Of a DNA stretch of 64,000 nt, positions 17,209 to 25,875 are shown piece after piece. Position numbers and translations under genes: made by a program. The notes under the pieces are model-generated. The model ran no database searches and had not been told where the DNA came from. It worked only from the letters and a program-made list of their open reading frames with translations. The stretch is from Rhodococcoides kyotonense (GTDB lineage Bacteria > Actinomycetota > Actinomycetes > Mycobacteriales > Mycobacteriaceae): NCBI RefSeq assembly GCF_001645385.1, contig NZ_LVHI01000032.1, positions 1-64,000 of the forward strand. The letters are read 5' to 3'. The stretch's first letter is position 1. Every line of letters begins with the position of its first letter.

Positions 17209-18183
17209 GTGAGCAAAGCTGAACCGGCGATGAAGCAACGGACGTTCGATCCGGCAGGCGTTGTTTTCGGCGTCTTCCTGCCGATCGCGGCAGGTGTGTT
17301 CGGGATCGTGCTCACCCGGATCTGGCGCCCGCGCCTACCCGACCAGATCGCGACGCACTGGTCCGGCACGGCTCCCGACGGCTTCACCAGCCCGACGACC
17401 AGCTCCATCACCCTCGCCATCGTCGTGATTCTCGTCGGCGGTGGCTGCAGCGCGATCGCGTCGCTCGCGCATGCCCTTCTGATCATGCGCAGAACCATGT
17501 TGATGATCGGCTCGACCGTCGTCGGCCTGATCGTCGTACTGCAGGTAGCCATCCTGTCGCGTCAGCTGGACGTCACCGACGTCACGACGATCGAGATTCC
17601 CGGCTGGGCGCTCGCCTTCGGAACCGCCGTCGGGTTCGCCGTCGGCCTTCTCGGTGCGTCGCTGCTGCGTGACTACCGCGATCGCGTCGTCGCCACCGAG
17701 CCGCCGCCCTCGTCGCTCCCACGCGCCGACGCGGACCTGCCGATCGTCGAGCCGCTTGGTGCCGGTCGCGTCGGGACCATCGTGCTCTTCGCGATCGTCG
17801 CTGCCGCGGCCGTCCTGACCTGCTGGCTGGTCGAGTCGTGGTGGCCACTGGCCATCTTCGTCCCGCTGGCGATCCTCCCGGTGTCGCTGATGCGCTACGA
17901 ACTCGTCGTCGACCGTGCGGGTCTGCACGTGCGCAGCCTCGGAATGGCGGCGTTCGACTACTCGATCGAGGAGATCACCGGGGCGTCGGTCCGCGAGGTC
18001 ACTCCGTTCGAGGACTTCGGAGGGTGGGGCCTACGCGTCAAGGGACGCGGCAACTACGCCGTCGCGACCGCGAAAGGTCCCGCGGTGTTCGTGACGTTCG
18101 CCAACGGCCAGCGCCTGACCATCACCACCGAGCACGCAGAACGGATTGCCGGGGCACTCAACACGCTCGCGTCCTCCCGGTGA
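17209..18183 (+). CDS. DUF1648-domain membrane protein
   Basis: 324 aa (GTG start; an ATG at 17230 is the alternative). An N-terminal helix is followed by [17 protein letters not shown], the DUF1648 signature, then further membrane segments at about residues 62-82, 98-118 and 130-150. A second pair of helices (about 190-235) precedes a C-terminal soluble domain (about 240-320) rich in short beta strands ([14 protein letters not shown]...), PH-like in pattern. Function unknown. It follows the SdpI-like gene by 22 nt; SdpI and DUF1648 segments are often found together, so a shared membrane role is plausible. Confidence 0.72.
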   Translation: MSKAEPAMKQRTFDPAGVVFGVFLPIAAGVFGIVLTRIWRPRLPDQIATHWSGTAPDGFTSPTTSSITLAIVVILVGGGCSAIASLAHALLIMRRTMLMIGSTVVGLIVVLQVAILSRQLDVTDVTTIEIPGWALAFGTAVGFAVGLLGASLLRDYRDRVVATEPPPSSLPRADADLPIVEPLGAGRVGTIVLFAIVAAAAVLTCWLVESWWPLAIFVPLAILPVSLMRYELVVDRAGLHVRSLGMAAFDYSIEEITGASVREVTPFEDFGGWGLRVKGRGNYAVATAKGPAVFVTFANGQRLTITTEHAERIAGALNTLASSR

Positions 18184-18260
18184 TTCGCCGAAAACAAACC
18201 GATCGCCGTTTTTGTCGTTTAGGCTCTTTTTCAACCACTGGGTGACGACTGGAGGCTCAC

Positions 18261-19427
18261 ACGAACGAGAACAGGCCGTCGGCACAGGACGCTGTCTCAC
18301 GTAGCCGACCCGCGAGTCATCGTCGGCCGAACACCTATTCGGTTCGTGCCGTACTGACGGAGTGGTACACCCAGCCGTTCGACTACGAATGGATCGTTTC
18401 CCATCGGTCGACGCGTGGACTGCACGGACCACTTCGAATCGTGTTCGGTTCAGCGACACTGCTGTTCGCTGCCTCGTCCATCCTGATGCTGTTCTCCTCG
18501 CGCGGGCCGCAGGGATTCTGGGCACAGGCGTGGGTCGGCGTCATGCTGCTCGTTCAGCTCGCCGTCGCGCTGCGGTGCTTCTTCGGTCCGCTCCCCGTAC
18601 GACGCGATTTCATCGGTTTCGCCGTGTTCGGAGACCTGGGGTTGACGTCCGTCCTGGTGCTCTACGAACCGATCGGGGCCTTGATCGGGTGCTGCCTGTT
18701 CGTCGTCACCGGCGCGCTCTGCACCTACTTCTGCAGCCCGAGGTTGCTGCTCGCGCATCTGATCTGGTGTGTGGGCTTGATCGTCGTCATCACCATTCGT
18801 GCGTGCCTGTCCGTCGAAGAAGACCTTGCGACGATCCTCGCCGCGGGTCTCGTCGTCCTGGCCGTCAACGGCGCCATCCCGTTGTTCGCGCACATCGCGT
18901 GGACCGCGATCGGTCGTGACGCGCGGCGGTCCCTCGTCGACCCGCTCACCGGCCTGCTCAACCGCCGGGGCCTCGAGGACGCGGCCGAGGAACTCGTCTC
19001 GTTCAGTCAGGAACTCGGGCAGTGTCTCGTCGTTCTCGTGATCGACATCGACCGCTTCAAGCAGGTGAACGACTACTTCGGCCACGACACGGGAGACCGC
19101 GTCATCGTCACGGTGTCGGACCGTCTGGCCGCGCTCTTCGACCGGGACGGCCTCGTCGCGCGGACGGGAGGGGAGGAATTCGTCGTCGTGTTCCGCGCGC
19201 CGTACGAGACCACTCATGCTCGCATCGGTCAGGTGGGCCACGCTCTGTACCGGCGCGACGATCAGGTTCCCGTCACCGTCAGCGTCGGCGCTGCCATCAT
19301 CGCTCGGCCCGGCGAGATCTGGGGCGGGGAGACATCGGTGGTCACCCGGGCCACCCGCGCCGCGGACTCGATGATGTACCAGGCCAAGTACGACGGCGGA
19401 AACCGCACCGCGTCGACATTTCTCTGA
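18261..19427 (+). CDS. Membrane diguanylate cyclase (GGDEF), unusual start
   Basis: Synthesises c-di-GMP from two GTP. Five or six membrane helices are encoded at about 18441-18920, then a GGDEF domain at about 18925-19420 with DPLTGLLNRRGLED, DIDRFKQVND and the active-site GGEEF. The residues placed like an inhibitory I-site read DRDG, not RxxD, so product inhibition is probably absent. Coding continues upstream of the first GTG (18441) through EWYTQPFDYEWIVSHRSTRG, an aromatic-rich start seen in rhodococcal GGDEF proteins, to a stop at 18243. No ATG, GTG or TTG lies in that stretch. An ACG at 18261, 5 nt after GGAGG, is the best-placed start; 18441 is the conservative one. Confidence 0.75.
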   Translation, partial: TNENRPSAQDAVSRSRPASHRRPNTYSVRAVLTEWYTQPFDYEWIVSHRSTRGLHGPLRIVFGSATLLFAASSILMLFSSRGPQGFWAQAWVGVMLLVQLAVALRCFFGPLPVRRDFIGFAVFGDLGLTSVLVLYEPIGALIGCCLFVVTGALCTYFCSPRLLLAHLIWCVGLIVVITIRACLSVEEDLATILAAGLVVLAVNGAIPLFAHIAWTAIGRDARRSLVDPLTGLLNRRGLEDAAEELVSFSQELGQCLVVLVIDIDRFKQVNDYFGHDTGDRVIVTVSDRLAALFDRDGLVARTGGEEFVVVFRAPYETTHARIGQVGHALYRRDDQVPVTVSVGAAIIARPGEIWGGETSVVTRATRAADSMMYQAKYDGGNRTASTFL

Positions 19428-19458
19428 CGACGCGATGCGGTTCGGTTTCATCCGGCGA

Positions 19459-20646
19459 TCAGCCGCCGGTCACAGGTCCGTTCCACACGCACGGGATGGC
19501 ACTTGCCGGCGTGCCTTCCGGATCGAGCGCGTTCTTGATGATGCCGATTGCCCTCGGGGACACCGAGATCGACAGGTGGTCCGAGAAGTCGACGCCGCAA
19601 CCGTCCTGAAGCAGAACATTGTTGACGGTGGCACCTTCACCGGCGGTGAGGAACGTCGTCTTGTACGGAGTCACCACCTCGTCGAAGCGAGTTCCGATGA
19701 CCGTGTAATCGATGCCGGGTTCGGTGTCGCCGCCCGCGTCGAGTGCCTTGACGAGCGGTGAGTCGATCACCTGATCGGATGCCGCGGGTCCGGCGATGGC
19801 GCCCACGAGACCGAGCACGTTCAGTCCGAGGTTGTTGATCGTCCGGCCCAACGAGCCGATGCCGACGAGAGTGGTTCCGTGATTGGATCCGGCGACACTG
19901 ACGACCGTGCCGACCTTGTTCTGGCTCGGGTCGGCCGGGTTGGCTCCGCCTTCGAATCGAAGGTACTGCCTGGTCACCAGACCACCCTGCGAGTGACCGA
20001 CGATGTCGACCTTGTCCGCCCCGGTGCGAGCGAGGACCGCGTCCACATACGTGGCAATCTCCTTGGCACTCTCGGCGACAGGGCCGGTACCACGGATGGA
20101 CTTGACGTGTCCGAGTCCGCTCGAATCGGTGTCACCGTAGTTCAACGCGAACACGCAGTGACCCGCTTCCTTCAACGCCGGCGACAGACGCGCGAAGTTG
20201 TTGTACGCGTTCTCCCACGTACCGTGAAGCAGGACAACGGGATTCGGGTGGGCCTCGGTCGGCTTGCAGTTCCAGTCGTTGGCGCCCTGCGGTGCCACGT
20301 CAGGATGGACGATGTTGTAGAGGAACCCGGCGATGAAGTTCTTCTGCACCGGGCCGTAGCCGACGGTTTCGCTCTCCGGATCGTAGGTGGATCGTGCCTC
20401 GGACGGCACCTCGGAGATGTCCGGGCGCTCGATTCCCTGTTCCTCGGCCTTGGGCCGCTCCTCCTCGCTACCCTCCGGAGGGACTACCTCTGTCCCGTCC
20501 TCGGTGACGACCGCCGGCGGCGCCGGTTCCTCGGCGGGTTGCGCCGATGCGACGGACATACCCGCGCACATGATCGCGGCCGACAGCGCGGCAACGGACG
20601 CGGTAGTTCGGGACATGTTTCCAGCTCGGACTCTTCTGATCGACAT
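19459..20646 (-). CDS. Secreted triacylglycerol lipase
   Basis: 395 aa. A signal peptide (MSRTTASVAALSAAIMCAGMSVASA within the first 36 residues) is followed by a proline/glutamate-rich low-complexity stretch (AEEPAPP...EEERPKAEEQG), then an alpha/beta hydrolase of the EstA/Lipase_2 class. PVVLLHGTWENAYNNFARLSP forms the oxyanion region and GHSQGG the nucleophile elbow. Aspartate and histidine candidates are in the D-rich GIDYTVIGT region and SDHLSISV. Two further cysteines suggest a disulfide. Starts at 20646, 20616 (MSRTT) or 20676 are possible; all keep the signal peptide. Confidence 0.85.
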   Translation of the reverse strand: MSIRRVRAGNMSRTTASVAALSAAIMCAGMSVASAQPAEEPAPPAVVTEDGTEVVPPEGSEEERPKAEEQGIERPDISEVPSEARSTYDPESETVGYGPVQKNFIAGFLYNIVHPDVAPQGANDWNCKPTEAHPNPVVLLHGTWENAYNNFARLSPALKEAGHCVFALNYGDTDSSGLGHVKSIRGTGPVAESAKEIATYVDAVLARTGADKVDIVGHSQGGLVTRQYLRFEGGANPADPSQNKVGTVVSVAGSNHGTTLVGIGSLGRTINNLGLNVLGLVGAIAGPAASDQVIDSPLVKALDAGGDTEPGIDYTVIGTRFDEVVTPYKTTFLTAGEGATVNNVLLQDGCGVDFSDHLSISVSPRAIGIIKNALDPEGTPASAIPCVWNGPVTGG

Positions 20647-20970
20647 TCTTCGTCTGCTCTCTACTGACGGCATCACGCGAAAGTTGCCGTGGCTGCATCG
20701 ATTACGACACGAATCGACGAGATCTCGAGAAATCCCGTGAAACGTCTCGGGGTCGAACCAGGTAAGTACGCAGCATGAACGGCCCCCCGGACCTCAACCC
20801 CCCTGTGGCACAACGTCGATGCTGTCCGCTGAACCTCGCCACACAGTAGAGCGCAACGACGAGCGCGCGGAAGTCATTGCGCGACTTTCGGGACATCCAC
20901 GCTTCGTGCCGATCTCCGGTTGGGGTCGGTCACAAGGTCGCGTGCGTCAGCGCCGACCGTCGGGGATATC
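20647..20970. other. Divergent intergenic region, no gene seen
   Basis: 324 nt between the lipase and the SLC10-like transporter. It should hold both promoters. I see stop codons in all frames, C-runs near 20783-20788 and 20801-20806 and no strong palindrome, operator or RNA structure. Confidence 0.5.
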
Positions 20971-21981
20971 GTGAGTCGAGTGAACGTTCTCCGACAGGCT
21001 CGTCCCGACGGCTTCGTCCTCGGCATCTTCGCCGTGGCCGGGCTCGCCAGCATCTTCCCGGCCACCGGCACGGCAGAAGACGTCCTCGGATGGGCGACGA
21101 AGATCGCGATCGGCCTCCTGTTCCTCATCTACGGCGCACGACTGTCCCCGCAGGAGGCGTGGGAAGGCGTCAAGCACTGGCGGCTGCATTCGGTCGTACT
21201 CGCGATGACGTACGTGATCTTTCCGTTGATCGGGCTCGCGCTGCGGATTCTCGAACCGACCATCCTGACGCAGGACCTCTACACCGGCATCCTGTTCCTC
21301 TGTCTCGTCCCGTCGACGGTGCAGTCGTCGATCGCGTTCACGTCCATCGCGAAAGGCAACGTCGCCGGTGCCGTCGTCAGCGCGTCGTTCTCGAACATCG
21401 TCGGCGTGTTCGTGACACCACTGCTCGTGATCCTGCTCATGAACACATCGGGCGATGCCCACGTCGATGCGTCGTCGATTCTCGACATCGTCGCCCAGCT
21501 GCTGATTCCGTTCCTCGTCGGCCAGCTGATCCGGCCACTCGTGACCGGTTGGCTGTCGCGGCACTCCAAGCCCACGAAGATCGTCGATCGAGGCTCGATC
21601 CTTCTCGTCGTGTACGCCGCATTCAGCGAGAGCATGAACCAGCACGTCTGGTCGTCGGTCTCGGTGTGGCGCATCGTGGCCGTCGTCGCCACCTGCATCG
21701 TGCTTCTCGCGATCGTCCTCGCACTCACCTCCGTCATCGGCCGCGCGCTCGGATTCACCCGCGCCGACCGCATCGTCCTGGTGTTCTGCGGCTCCAAGAA
21801 GAGCCTGGCCAGCGGACTGCCGATGGCGTCGGTTCTGTTCGCAGGCCAACCCGTCGGCCTGATCGTGTTGCCGCTGCTGCTGTTCCACCAGATCCAGCTC
21901 ATGGTGTGCGCGGTCCTGGCCCAGCGCTACGCGCGCGCTTCGCCTGTCGAGGGTGATGCGGAGCCCGCTCCGCGGGGTTAG
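20971..21981 (+). CDS. SLC10A7-like (bile acid:sodium symporter family) transporter
   Basis: 336-aa membrane protein with about 10 helices. LLFLIYGARLSPQEAWEGVKHWRLH (about residues 44-68), LVPSTVQSSIAFTSIAKGNVAGA and CGSKKSLASGLPMA are the signatures of the SBF-like (PF13593) group, the bacterial YfeH/SLC10A7 type. The transported solute is not known. GTG at 20971 lies 5 nt after GGGGAT; a second GTG at 20980 is also possible. The glutamate decarboxylase gene follows after 34 nt and may be co-transcribed. Confidence 0.82.
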   Translation: MSRVNVLRQARPDGFVLGIFAVAGLASIFPATGTAEDVLGWATKIAIGLLFLIYGARLSPQEAWEGVKHWRLHSVVLAMTYVIFPLIGLALRILEPTILTQDLYTGILFLCLVPSTVQSSIAFTSIAKGNVAGAVVSASFSNIVGVFVTPLLVILLMNTSGDAHVDASSILDIVAQLLIPFLVGQLIRPLVTGWLSRHSKPTKIVDRGSILLVVYAAFSESMNQHVWSSVSVWRIVAVVATCIVLLAIVLALTSVIGRALGFTRADRIVLVFCGSKKSLASGLPMASVLFAGQPVGLIVLPLLLFHQIQLMVCAVLAQRYARASPVEGDAEPAPRG

Positions 21982-22015
21982 CGTCAGGTCACACCCCTAT
22001 GACTTGGAGGACGAC

Positions 22016-23389
22016 GTGGCCCGTAAGAAGCATCCGAACGGCGTGATCTCGGCGGCCTACACCGGCAGGCTCGCCACGAATCCGGTACCCGCGCTCCGAC
22101 TTCCGGACGAGCAACTCGACCCCGACGCCGCGTACCGATTCATCCACGACGAACTGATGCTCGACGGCTCCTCCCGCCTCAATCTGGCCACCTTCGTCAC
22201 CACCTGGATGGATCCGCAGGCCGAGATGTTGATGGCCGAGACGTTCGACAAGAACATGATCGACAAGGACGAATACCCGGCGACGGCGTCGATCGAGGAA
22301 CGCTGTGTCAACATGGTCGCGGACCTGTTCCATGCGCCGGGCCTCGACCCGGAGGATCCGTCGTCGGCGACGGGTGTGTCGACGATCGGTTCGAGCGAAG
22401 CGGTCATGTTGGCGGGTCTCGCCTTGAAGTGGCGCTGGCGTGCACGGGTTTCCGACAGCTCCAGACCGAACCTCGTGCTGGGGAGCAACGTTCAGGTCGT
22501 GTGGGAGAAGTTCTGCCGATACTTCGACGTCGAACCCAAGTATCTGCCGATGGAGCCCGGTCGCTACGTCATCACGCCGGAGCAGGTGCGAGAAGCCGTC
22601 GACGAGAACACGATCGGCGTCGTCGCCATCCTCGGAACCACGTTCACCGGCGAGCTCGAACCGGTGTCGGAGATCTGCGACGTCCTCGACACCATCGCGG
22701 CGAGCGGAGGACCGGACGTTCCCGTCCACGTCGACGCTGCCAGCGGAGGTTTCGTCGTCCCGTTCCTCCACCCGCACCTCGAGTGGGACTTCCGGCTGCC
22801 GCGCGTGAAGTCGATCAACGCAAGCGGCCACAAGTACGGATTGGTCTATCCCGGAATCGGTTTCGCCGTCTGGCGCACGAAGGAGGACTTGCCCGAGGAC
22901 CTCGTGTTCCGCGTCAACTACCTCGGTGGCGACATGCCGACCTTCACGTTGAACTTCTCACGCCCGGGCAATCAGGTCGTCGGGCAGTACTACAACTTCC
23001 TCCGTCTCGGCCGGCCCGGCTACACCGACATCATGAAAGCGTTGCGCGACACCGCCGTTCGGGTCAGTGCGCACCTGGCTGCGCATCCTGACTTCGTCGT
23101 CGTCACCGACGGCAGTGCCATCCCGGTCATCGCGTTCACGCTCACCGGCGAGCACCCGTACACCGTCTTCGACATCTCCCACGAACTTCGAGCCCGCGGA
23201 TGGCAGGTGCCCGCCTACACGATGCCGGACGACGCAACCGACGTCGCCGTGCTTCGTATCGTCGTGCGCGAGGGCTTCAGCGCGGATCTGGGCCGGTTGC
23301 TGTGCATCGCGATCGACGAGGTGATCGAGCAGCTCAATGCGTCGGCTGCAGGCGAAGGGCACTCGACCGCAACGCATTTCGCCCATTAG
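22016..23389 (+). CDS. gadB: Glutamate decarboxylase
   Basis: 457-aa PLP enzyme converting glutamate to GABA and CO2 with proton uptake. The group II decarboxylase features are complete: SSEAVMLAGLALKWRWR, HVDAASGGFVVPF, and the PLP lysine in INASGHKYGLVYPG. The C-terminus ends HSTATHFAH; a terminal His-rich tail acts as a pH gate in E. coli GadB, though here the resemblance is loose. GTG start with TTGGAGG 5 nt upstream. The C-terminal stop TAG is built into a hairpin shared with the convergent gene. Confidence 0.93.
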   Translation: MARKKHPNGVISAAYTGRLATNPVPALRLPDEQLDPDAAYRFIHDELMLDGSSRLNLATFVTTWMDPQAEMLMAETFDKNMIDKDEYPATASIEERCVNMVADLFHAPGLDPEDPSSATGVSTIGSSEAVMLAGLALKWRWRARVSDSSRPNLVLGSNVQVVWEKFCRYFDVEPKYLPMEPGRYVITPEQVREAVDENTIGVVAILGTTFTGELEPVSEICDVLDTIAASGGPDVPVHVDAASGGFVVPFLHPHLEWDFRLPRVKSINASGHKYGLVYPGIGFAVWRTKEDLPEDLVFRVNYLGGDMPTFTLNFSRPGNQVVGQYYNFLRLGRPGYTDIMKALRDTAVRVSAHLAAHPDFVVVTDGSAIPVIAFTLTGEHPYTVFDISHELRARGWQVPAYTMPDDATDVAVLRIVVREGFSADLGRLLCIAIDEVIEQLNASAAGEGHSTATHFAH

Positions 23390-23404
23390 TGCGGCTTCGC
23401 ACTA
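23387..23404. terminator. Hairpin formed by both stop codons of gadB and the YqgE gene
   Basis: TAGTGCG-GCTT-CGCACTA: a perfect 7-bp stem whose first three bases are the gadB stop and whose last three are the complement of the YqgE stop. Confidence 0.6.
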
Positions 23405-24025
23405 GTTACGTTCCACGTCGATCGGATGCGACGCCAGCATCGCCAACGGCATCGGCTGGCGTCGCAACACGTGCGCCCACAGGTCGATCTTCGGCGGGCC
23501 GATGACGTCGGACGCCAGCGCGGAGACCACCATCCAGTCGTCGCGGGCGAGTTCACCGTCGAGCTGGCCCATCGTCCACCCCGAGTAGCCGGCGAACACG
23601 CGCACGCCCTCGACGAGCGGGGCTATGTCCGACGGGTCGGAGTCCAGATCGACCATGACGACTCGGCCGTCGACCCGCCGGAGGCCGGCAACACCCTCGA
23701 CGTCGACGCCCGTCCGCACGACGCCGAGACACAACGCCGAATCCCGTTTCACCGGTCCGCCGACGTAGAGTGCCTGCGGTCGCGCCGCCAGTCCACTCCA
23801 CTGCGGGAGCACGTCGTGCACGGCCGTCTCGCTCGGACGATTGATCACGACGCCGAGACTGCCCGCGTCGTTGTGTTCGATGACGTAGACGACGGTGCGC
23901 CGGAACGTCGGTTCGACGAGCTCGATCGAACTGACGAGCAAGCTACCGGGACGCACCGCTTCGTCGACCGACGCAGCGTGGTTCTCTGCCGTCTGGTCCT
24001 CGGGTTCCTCCGCATGTGTAGCCAT
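23402..24025 (-). CDS. YqgE/AlgH family protein (DUF179)
   Basis: 207 aa. An acidic N-terminal extension (about 25 residues) precedes the conserved core: PGSLLVSSIELVEPTFRRTVVYVIEHND, GSLGVVINRPSE, LYVGGPV, RVFAGYSGWTMGQLDGEL. The family is widespread but of unproven function, with proposed roles in transcription control or redox. The ATG at 24025 was chosen because the core begins soon after it. Confidence 0.9.
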   Translation of the reverse strand: MATHAEEPEDQTAENHAASVDEAVRPGSLLVSSIELVEPTFRRTVVYVIEHNDAGSLGVVINRPSETAVHDVLPQWSGLAARPQALYVGGPVKRDSALCLGVVRTGVDVEGVAGLRRVDGRVVMVDLDSDPSDIAPLVEGVRVFAGYSGWTMGQLDGELARDDWMVVSALASDVIGPPKIDLWAHVLRRQPMPLAMLASHPIDVERN

Positions 24026-24089
24026 GGAGATATTGTGGCACCGCCGACCACCCGATGTACCGCAAGGAATGCCGGAAAGTTTCGTCGCG

Positions 24090-24779
24090 TCAGGACAGCC
24101 CGACAAGCCCCGCCAGCAGCGCGAGCTGATGCTCGAACAACAGCTCACGATCCACGAAATTCGCCGATCCGTACTGGTCGAACACGTCGAAGCTCACCGC
24201 GCCGAAGAGCGACGCCCACACCAGAACGCCACCGGCGAGGGCCGCGTCGGACATCTCCGTTCCCATTTCGTTACGAACCGTCGCGAAGTCGTCGTGCAAA
24301 GACTCGAGCGGGACCGGAGACGGGGGCGTCGACAACCGGCCGTTGCGATCCGCCTGGTCGAAGACCTGCACGAGCTTCACGATGACGCGTATGCCCGGTC
24401 CGGTCGTCTGCTCGGCCGGCGCGTGATAGCCGGGAACAGGGCTACCGAACAACAGCGCGTACGACGCGGGTTCTCGCCTCGCCCAGGCACGGACAGCCCG
24501 GCCGAGCGTCAGGAATTTCTCCATCGAGTCGTCGACGGCATCCACCGCAGCGTCCACCTCGTCACCGAGCTCGTTGTAGGCGTCGACGACGAGAAGGGTG
24601 AGCAGTTCGTCGCGGCTCTTGACGTACCGATAGACCGCCGACGACACGACCCCGAGATCTCGCGCGACGGCGCGCAACGACAGCGCGGCAGCCCCGTCTG
24701 CGGCCAGGTGCTGACGGCCGATTCGGGTGATGTCGGCAAGCGTCTGCGCGCGAGCTCGTTCGCGGGGGGTAGTCGGCAT
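24090..24779 (-). CDS. TetR-family repressor (WHG-type C-terminal domain)
   Basis: 229 aa. The HTH is at about residues 12-58 (LSLRAVARDLGVVSSAVYRYVKSRDELL). The C-terminal domain has ASYALLFGSPVPGYHAP, typical of TetR proteins with the WHG/TetR_C_33 domain. Its gene is divergent from an epimerase-like gene, and three copies of the palindrome AGAGCA-N-TGCTCT lie between them, so it very probably represses itself and its neighbour. Ligand unknown. Confidence 0.9.
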   Translation of the reverse strand: MPTTPRERARAQTLADITRIGRQHLAADGAAALSLRAVARDLGVVSSAVYRYVKSRDELLTLLVVDAYNELGDEVDAAVDAVDDSMEKFLTLGRAVRAWARREPASYALLFGSPVPGYHAPAEQTTGPGIRVIVKLVQVFDQADRNGRLSTPPSPVPLESLHDDFATVRNEMGTEMSDAALAGGVLVWASLFGAVSFDVFDQYGSANFVDRELLFEHQLALLAGLVGLS

Positions 24780-24793
24780 GGCTCACACAATAG

Positions 24794-24806
24794 CGAGCGG
24801 TGCTCT
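24794..24806. promoter_or_regulatory. TetR operator copy 1 (degenerate)
   Basis: CGAGCG-G-TGCTCT: right half perfect, left half two mismatches from AGAGCA-N-TGCTCT. It is nearest the tetR start and probably mediates autorepression. Confidence 0.6.
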
Positions 24807-24833
24807 CAGGCTGTTCGGACAATTCCAAACTAG

Positions 24834-24846
24834 AGAGCAGTGCTCT
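24834..24846. promoter_or_regulatory. TetR operator copy 2 (perfect)
   Basis: AGAGCA-G-TGCTCT, a perfect palindrome in the middle of the tetR-epimerase gap. Confidence 0.75.
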
Positions 24847-24888
24847 TGCTTTCTGCCGCGGGCGGGTGCACACTCGAAGTACAAACAG

Positions 24889-24901
24889 AGAGCAGTGCTC
24901 A
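24889..24901. promoter_or_regulatory. TetR operator copy 3
   Basis: AGAGCA-G-TGCTCA, one mismatch, 17 nt before the epimerase ATG and next to its ribosome-binding site, well placed to block transcription. Confidence 0.7.
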
Positions 24902-24918
24902 CACTTGAAGGAGAGATC

Positions 24919-25851
24919 ATGAACCAGCTACACGTCGTCACCGGTGCAGGGCCCGTCGGATGGACCGTCGCCGAACAGCTCGCCGAGCGAGGTCACCGCG
25001 TCCGAGTGCTCACCCGTTCCGGTTCGGGCCCCGACCACCCGTCGATCGAGAAGCGACGCGTCGACATCGAAACCGACGATCTCCGTGGTCATTTCGAGAA
25101 CGCGACGGCGATCTACCACTGCACTCACGTCGCGTACGAGGACAAGGTGTGGCGCGCAAAGCTTCCCACCATGGAACGGCGCGTGCTCGACGCGGCCGCC
25201 GGCACCGTCGTCGTGTTCCCGGAGAGTCTCTACTCCTACGGCTACATCGACGGCCCGATCCGTGAGGACTCGCCGCGCGTCGCCACCCACCGCAAGCTCG
25301 GCGTCCGCACCGAATTGCTCGCCGCCCGCGATGCGCACGCGACACCGACGGTCAGCGTCGCCGCCTCGGATTTCTACGGGCCGCGCGTCCTGTCGGCACA
25401 CATGGGCGATCGCGTGGTACCGAAAGTATTGTCGCACAGCACTGTTCGAGTGATCGCCGACGCCGATCTGCCACACTCGTTCACGTACGTGCCCGACTTC
25501 GCCGTCGCGATGATCGAGGCAGCAGCCACCCCGTCGCTGTGGAACACCTTCTTGCACGCGCCGACCGCCCCCGCCGTCACGCAGCGCCAGATGATCGAGG
25601 CCTTCGCACGTGCAGCACACGCTCCGACACCGAAAGTCGGAACCATCCCGTCGTGGATGATGAAGTCGCTCGGCGTCGTGTCCGGTCCGATCAAGGAGCT
25701 CGGCGACACGTTGTATCAGTTCGAGCACCCGTACGTGCTCGACAGCTCGGCGAGCGAGAAGATGCTCGGGCTACGTCCGACACCGCTGTCCGACGGTGCC
25801 GCTGCCACCGTCGCGTGGTGGAAGGACAAGGAGCTGGCACAGGCGTCGTAG
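24919..25851 (+). CDS. NAD(P)-dependent epimerase/reductase-like protein
   Basis: 310-aa Rossmann-fold protein of the atypical/extended SDR type, with VTGAGPVGWTVAEQLAERGH (residues about 6-26) as the dinucleotide loop. The classic YxxxK pair is not evident; YSYGYIDGP occupies the region where the tyrosine would be, so catalysis by the usual SDR mechanism is doubtful. SFTYVPDFAVAM and the C-terminal PTPLSDG segment fit the epimerase family. Strong AAGGAGAG before the ATG. Probably the regulated target of the divergent TetR protein. Confidence 0.8.
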   Translation: MNQLHVVTGAGPVGWTVAEQLAERGHRVRVLTRSGSGPDHPSIEKRRVDIETDDLRGHFENATAIYHCTHVAYEDKVWRAKLPTMERRVLDAAAGTVVVFPESLYSYGYIDGPIREDSPRVATHRKLGVRTELLAARDAHATPTVSVAASDFYGPRVLSAHMGDRVVPKVLSHSTVRVIADADLPHSFTYVPDFAVAMIEAAATPSLWNTFLHAPTAPAVTQRQMIEAFARAAHAPTPKVGTIPSWMMKSLGVVSGPIKELGDTLYQFEHPYVLDSSASEKMLGLRPTPLSDGAAATVAWWKDKELAQAS

Positions 25852-25862
25852 GTAACTGGGGC

Positions 25863-25868
25863 TACAGT
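25863..25868 (+). promoter_or_regulatory. -10 box, candidate leaderless promoter of the MFS gene
   Basis: TACAGT, 7 nt, GTG at 25876. Confidence 0.4.
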
Positions 25869-25875
25869 CCTGTAA

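Noticed and set aside
16716..17552. Longer N-terminus for LeuS (1215 codons)
   Set aside because: The added part lies opposite the SdpI-like and DUF1648 genes; the GTG at 16715 gives the conserved LeuS start.
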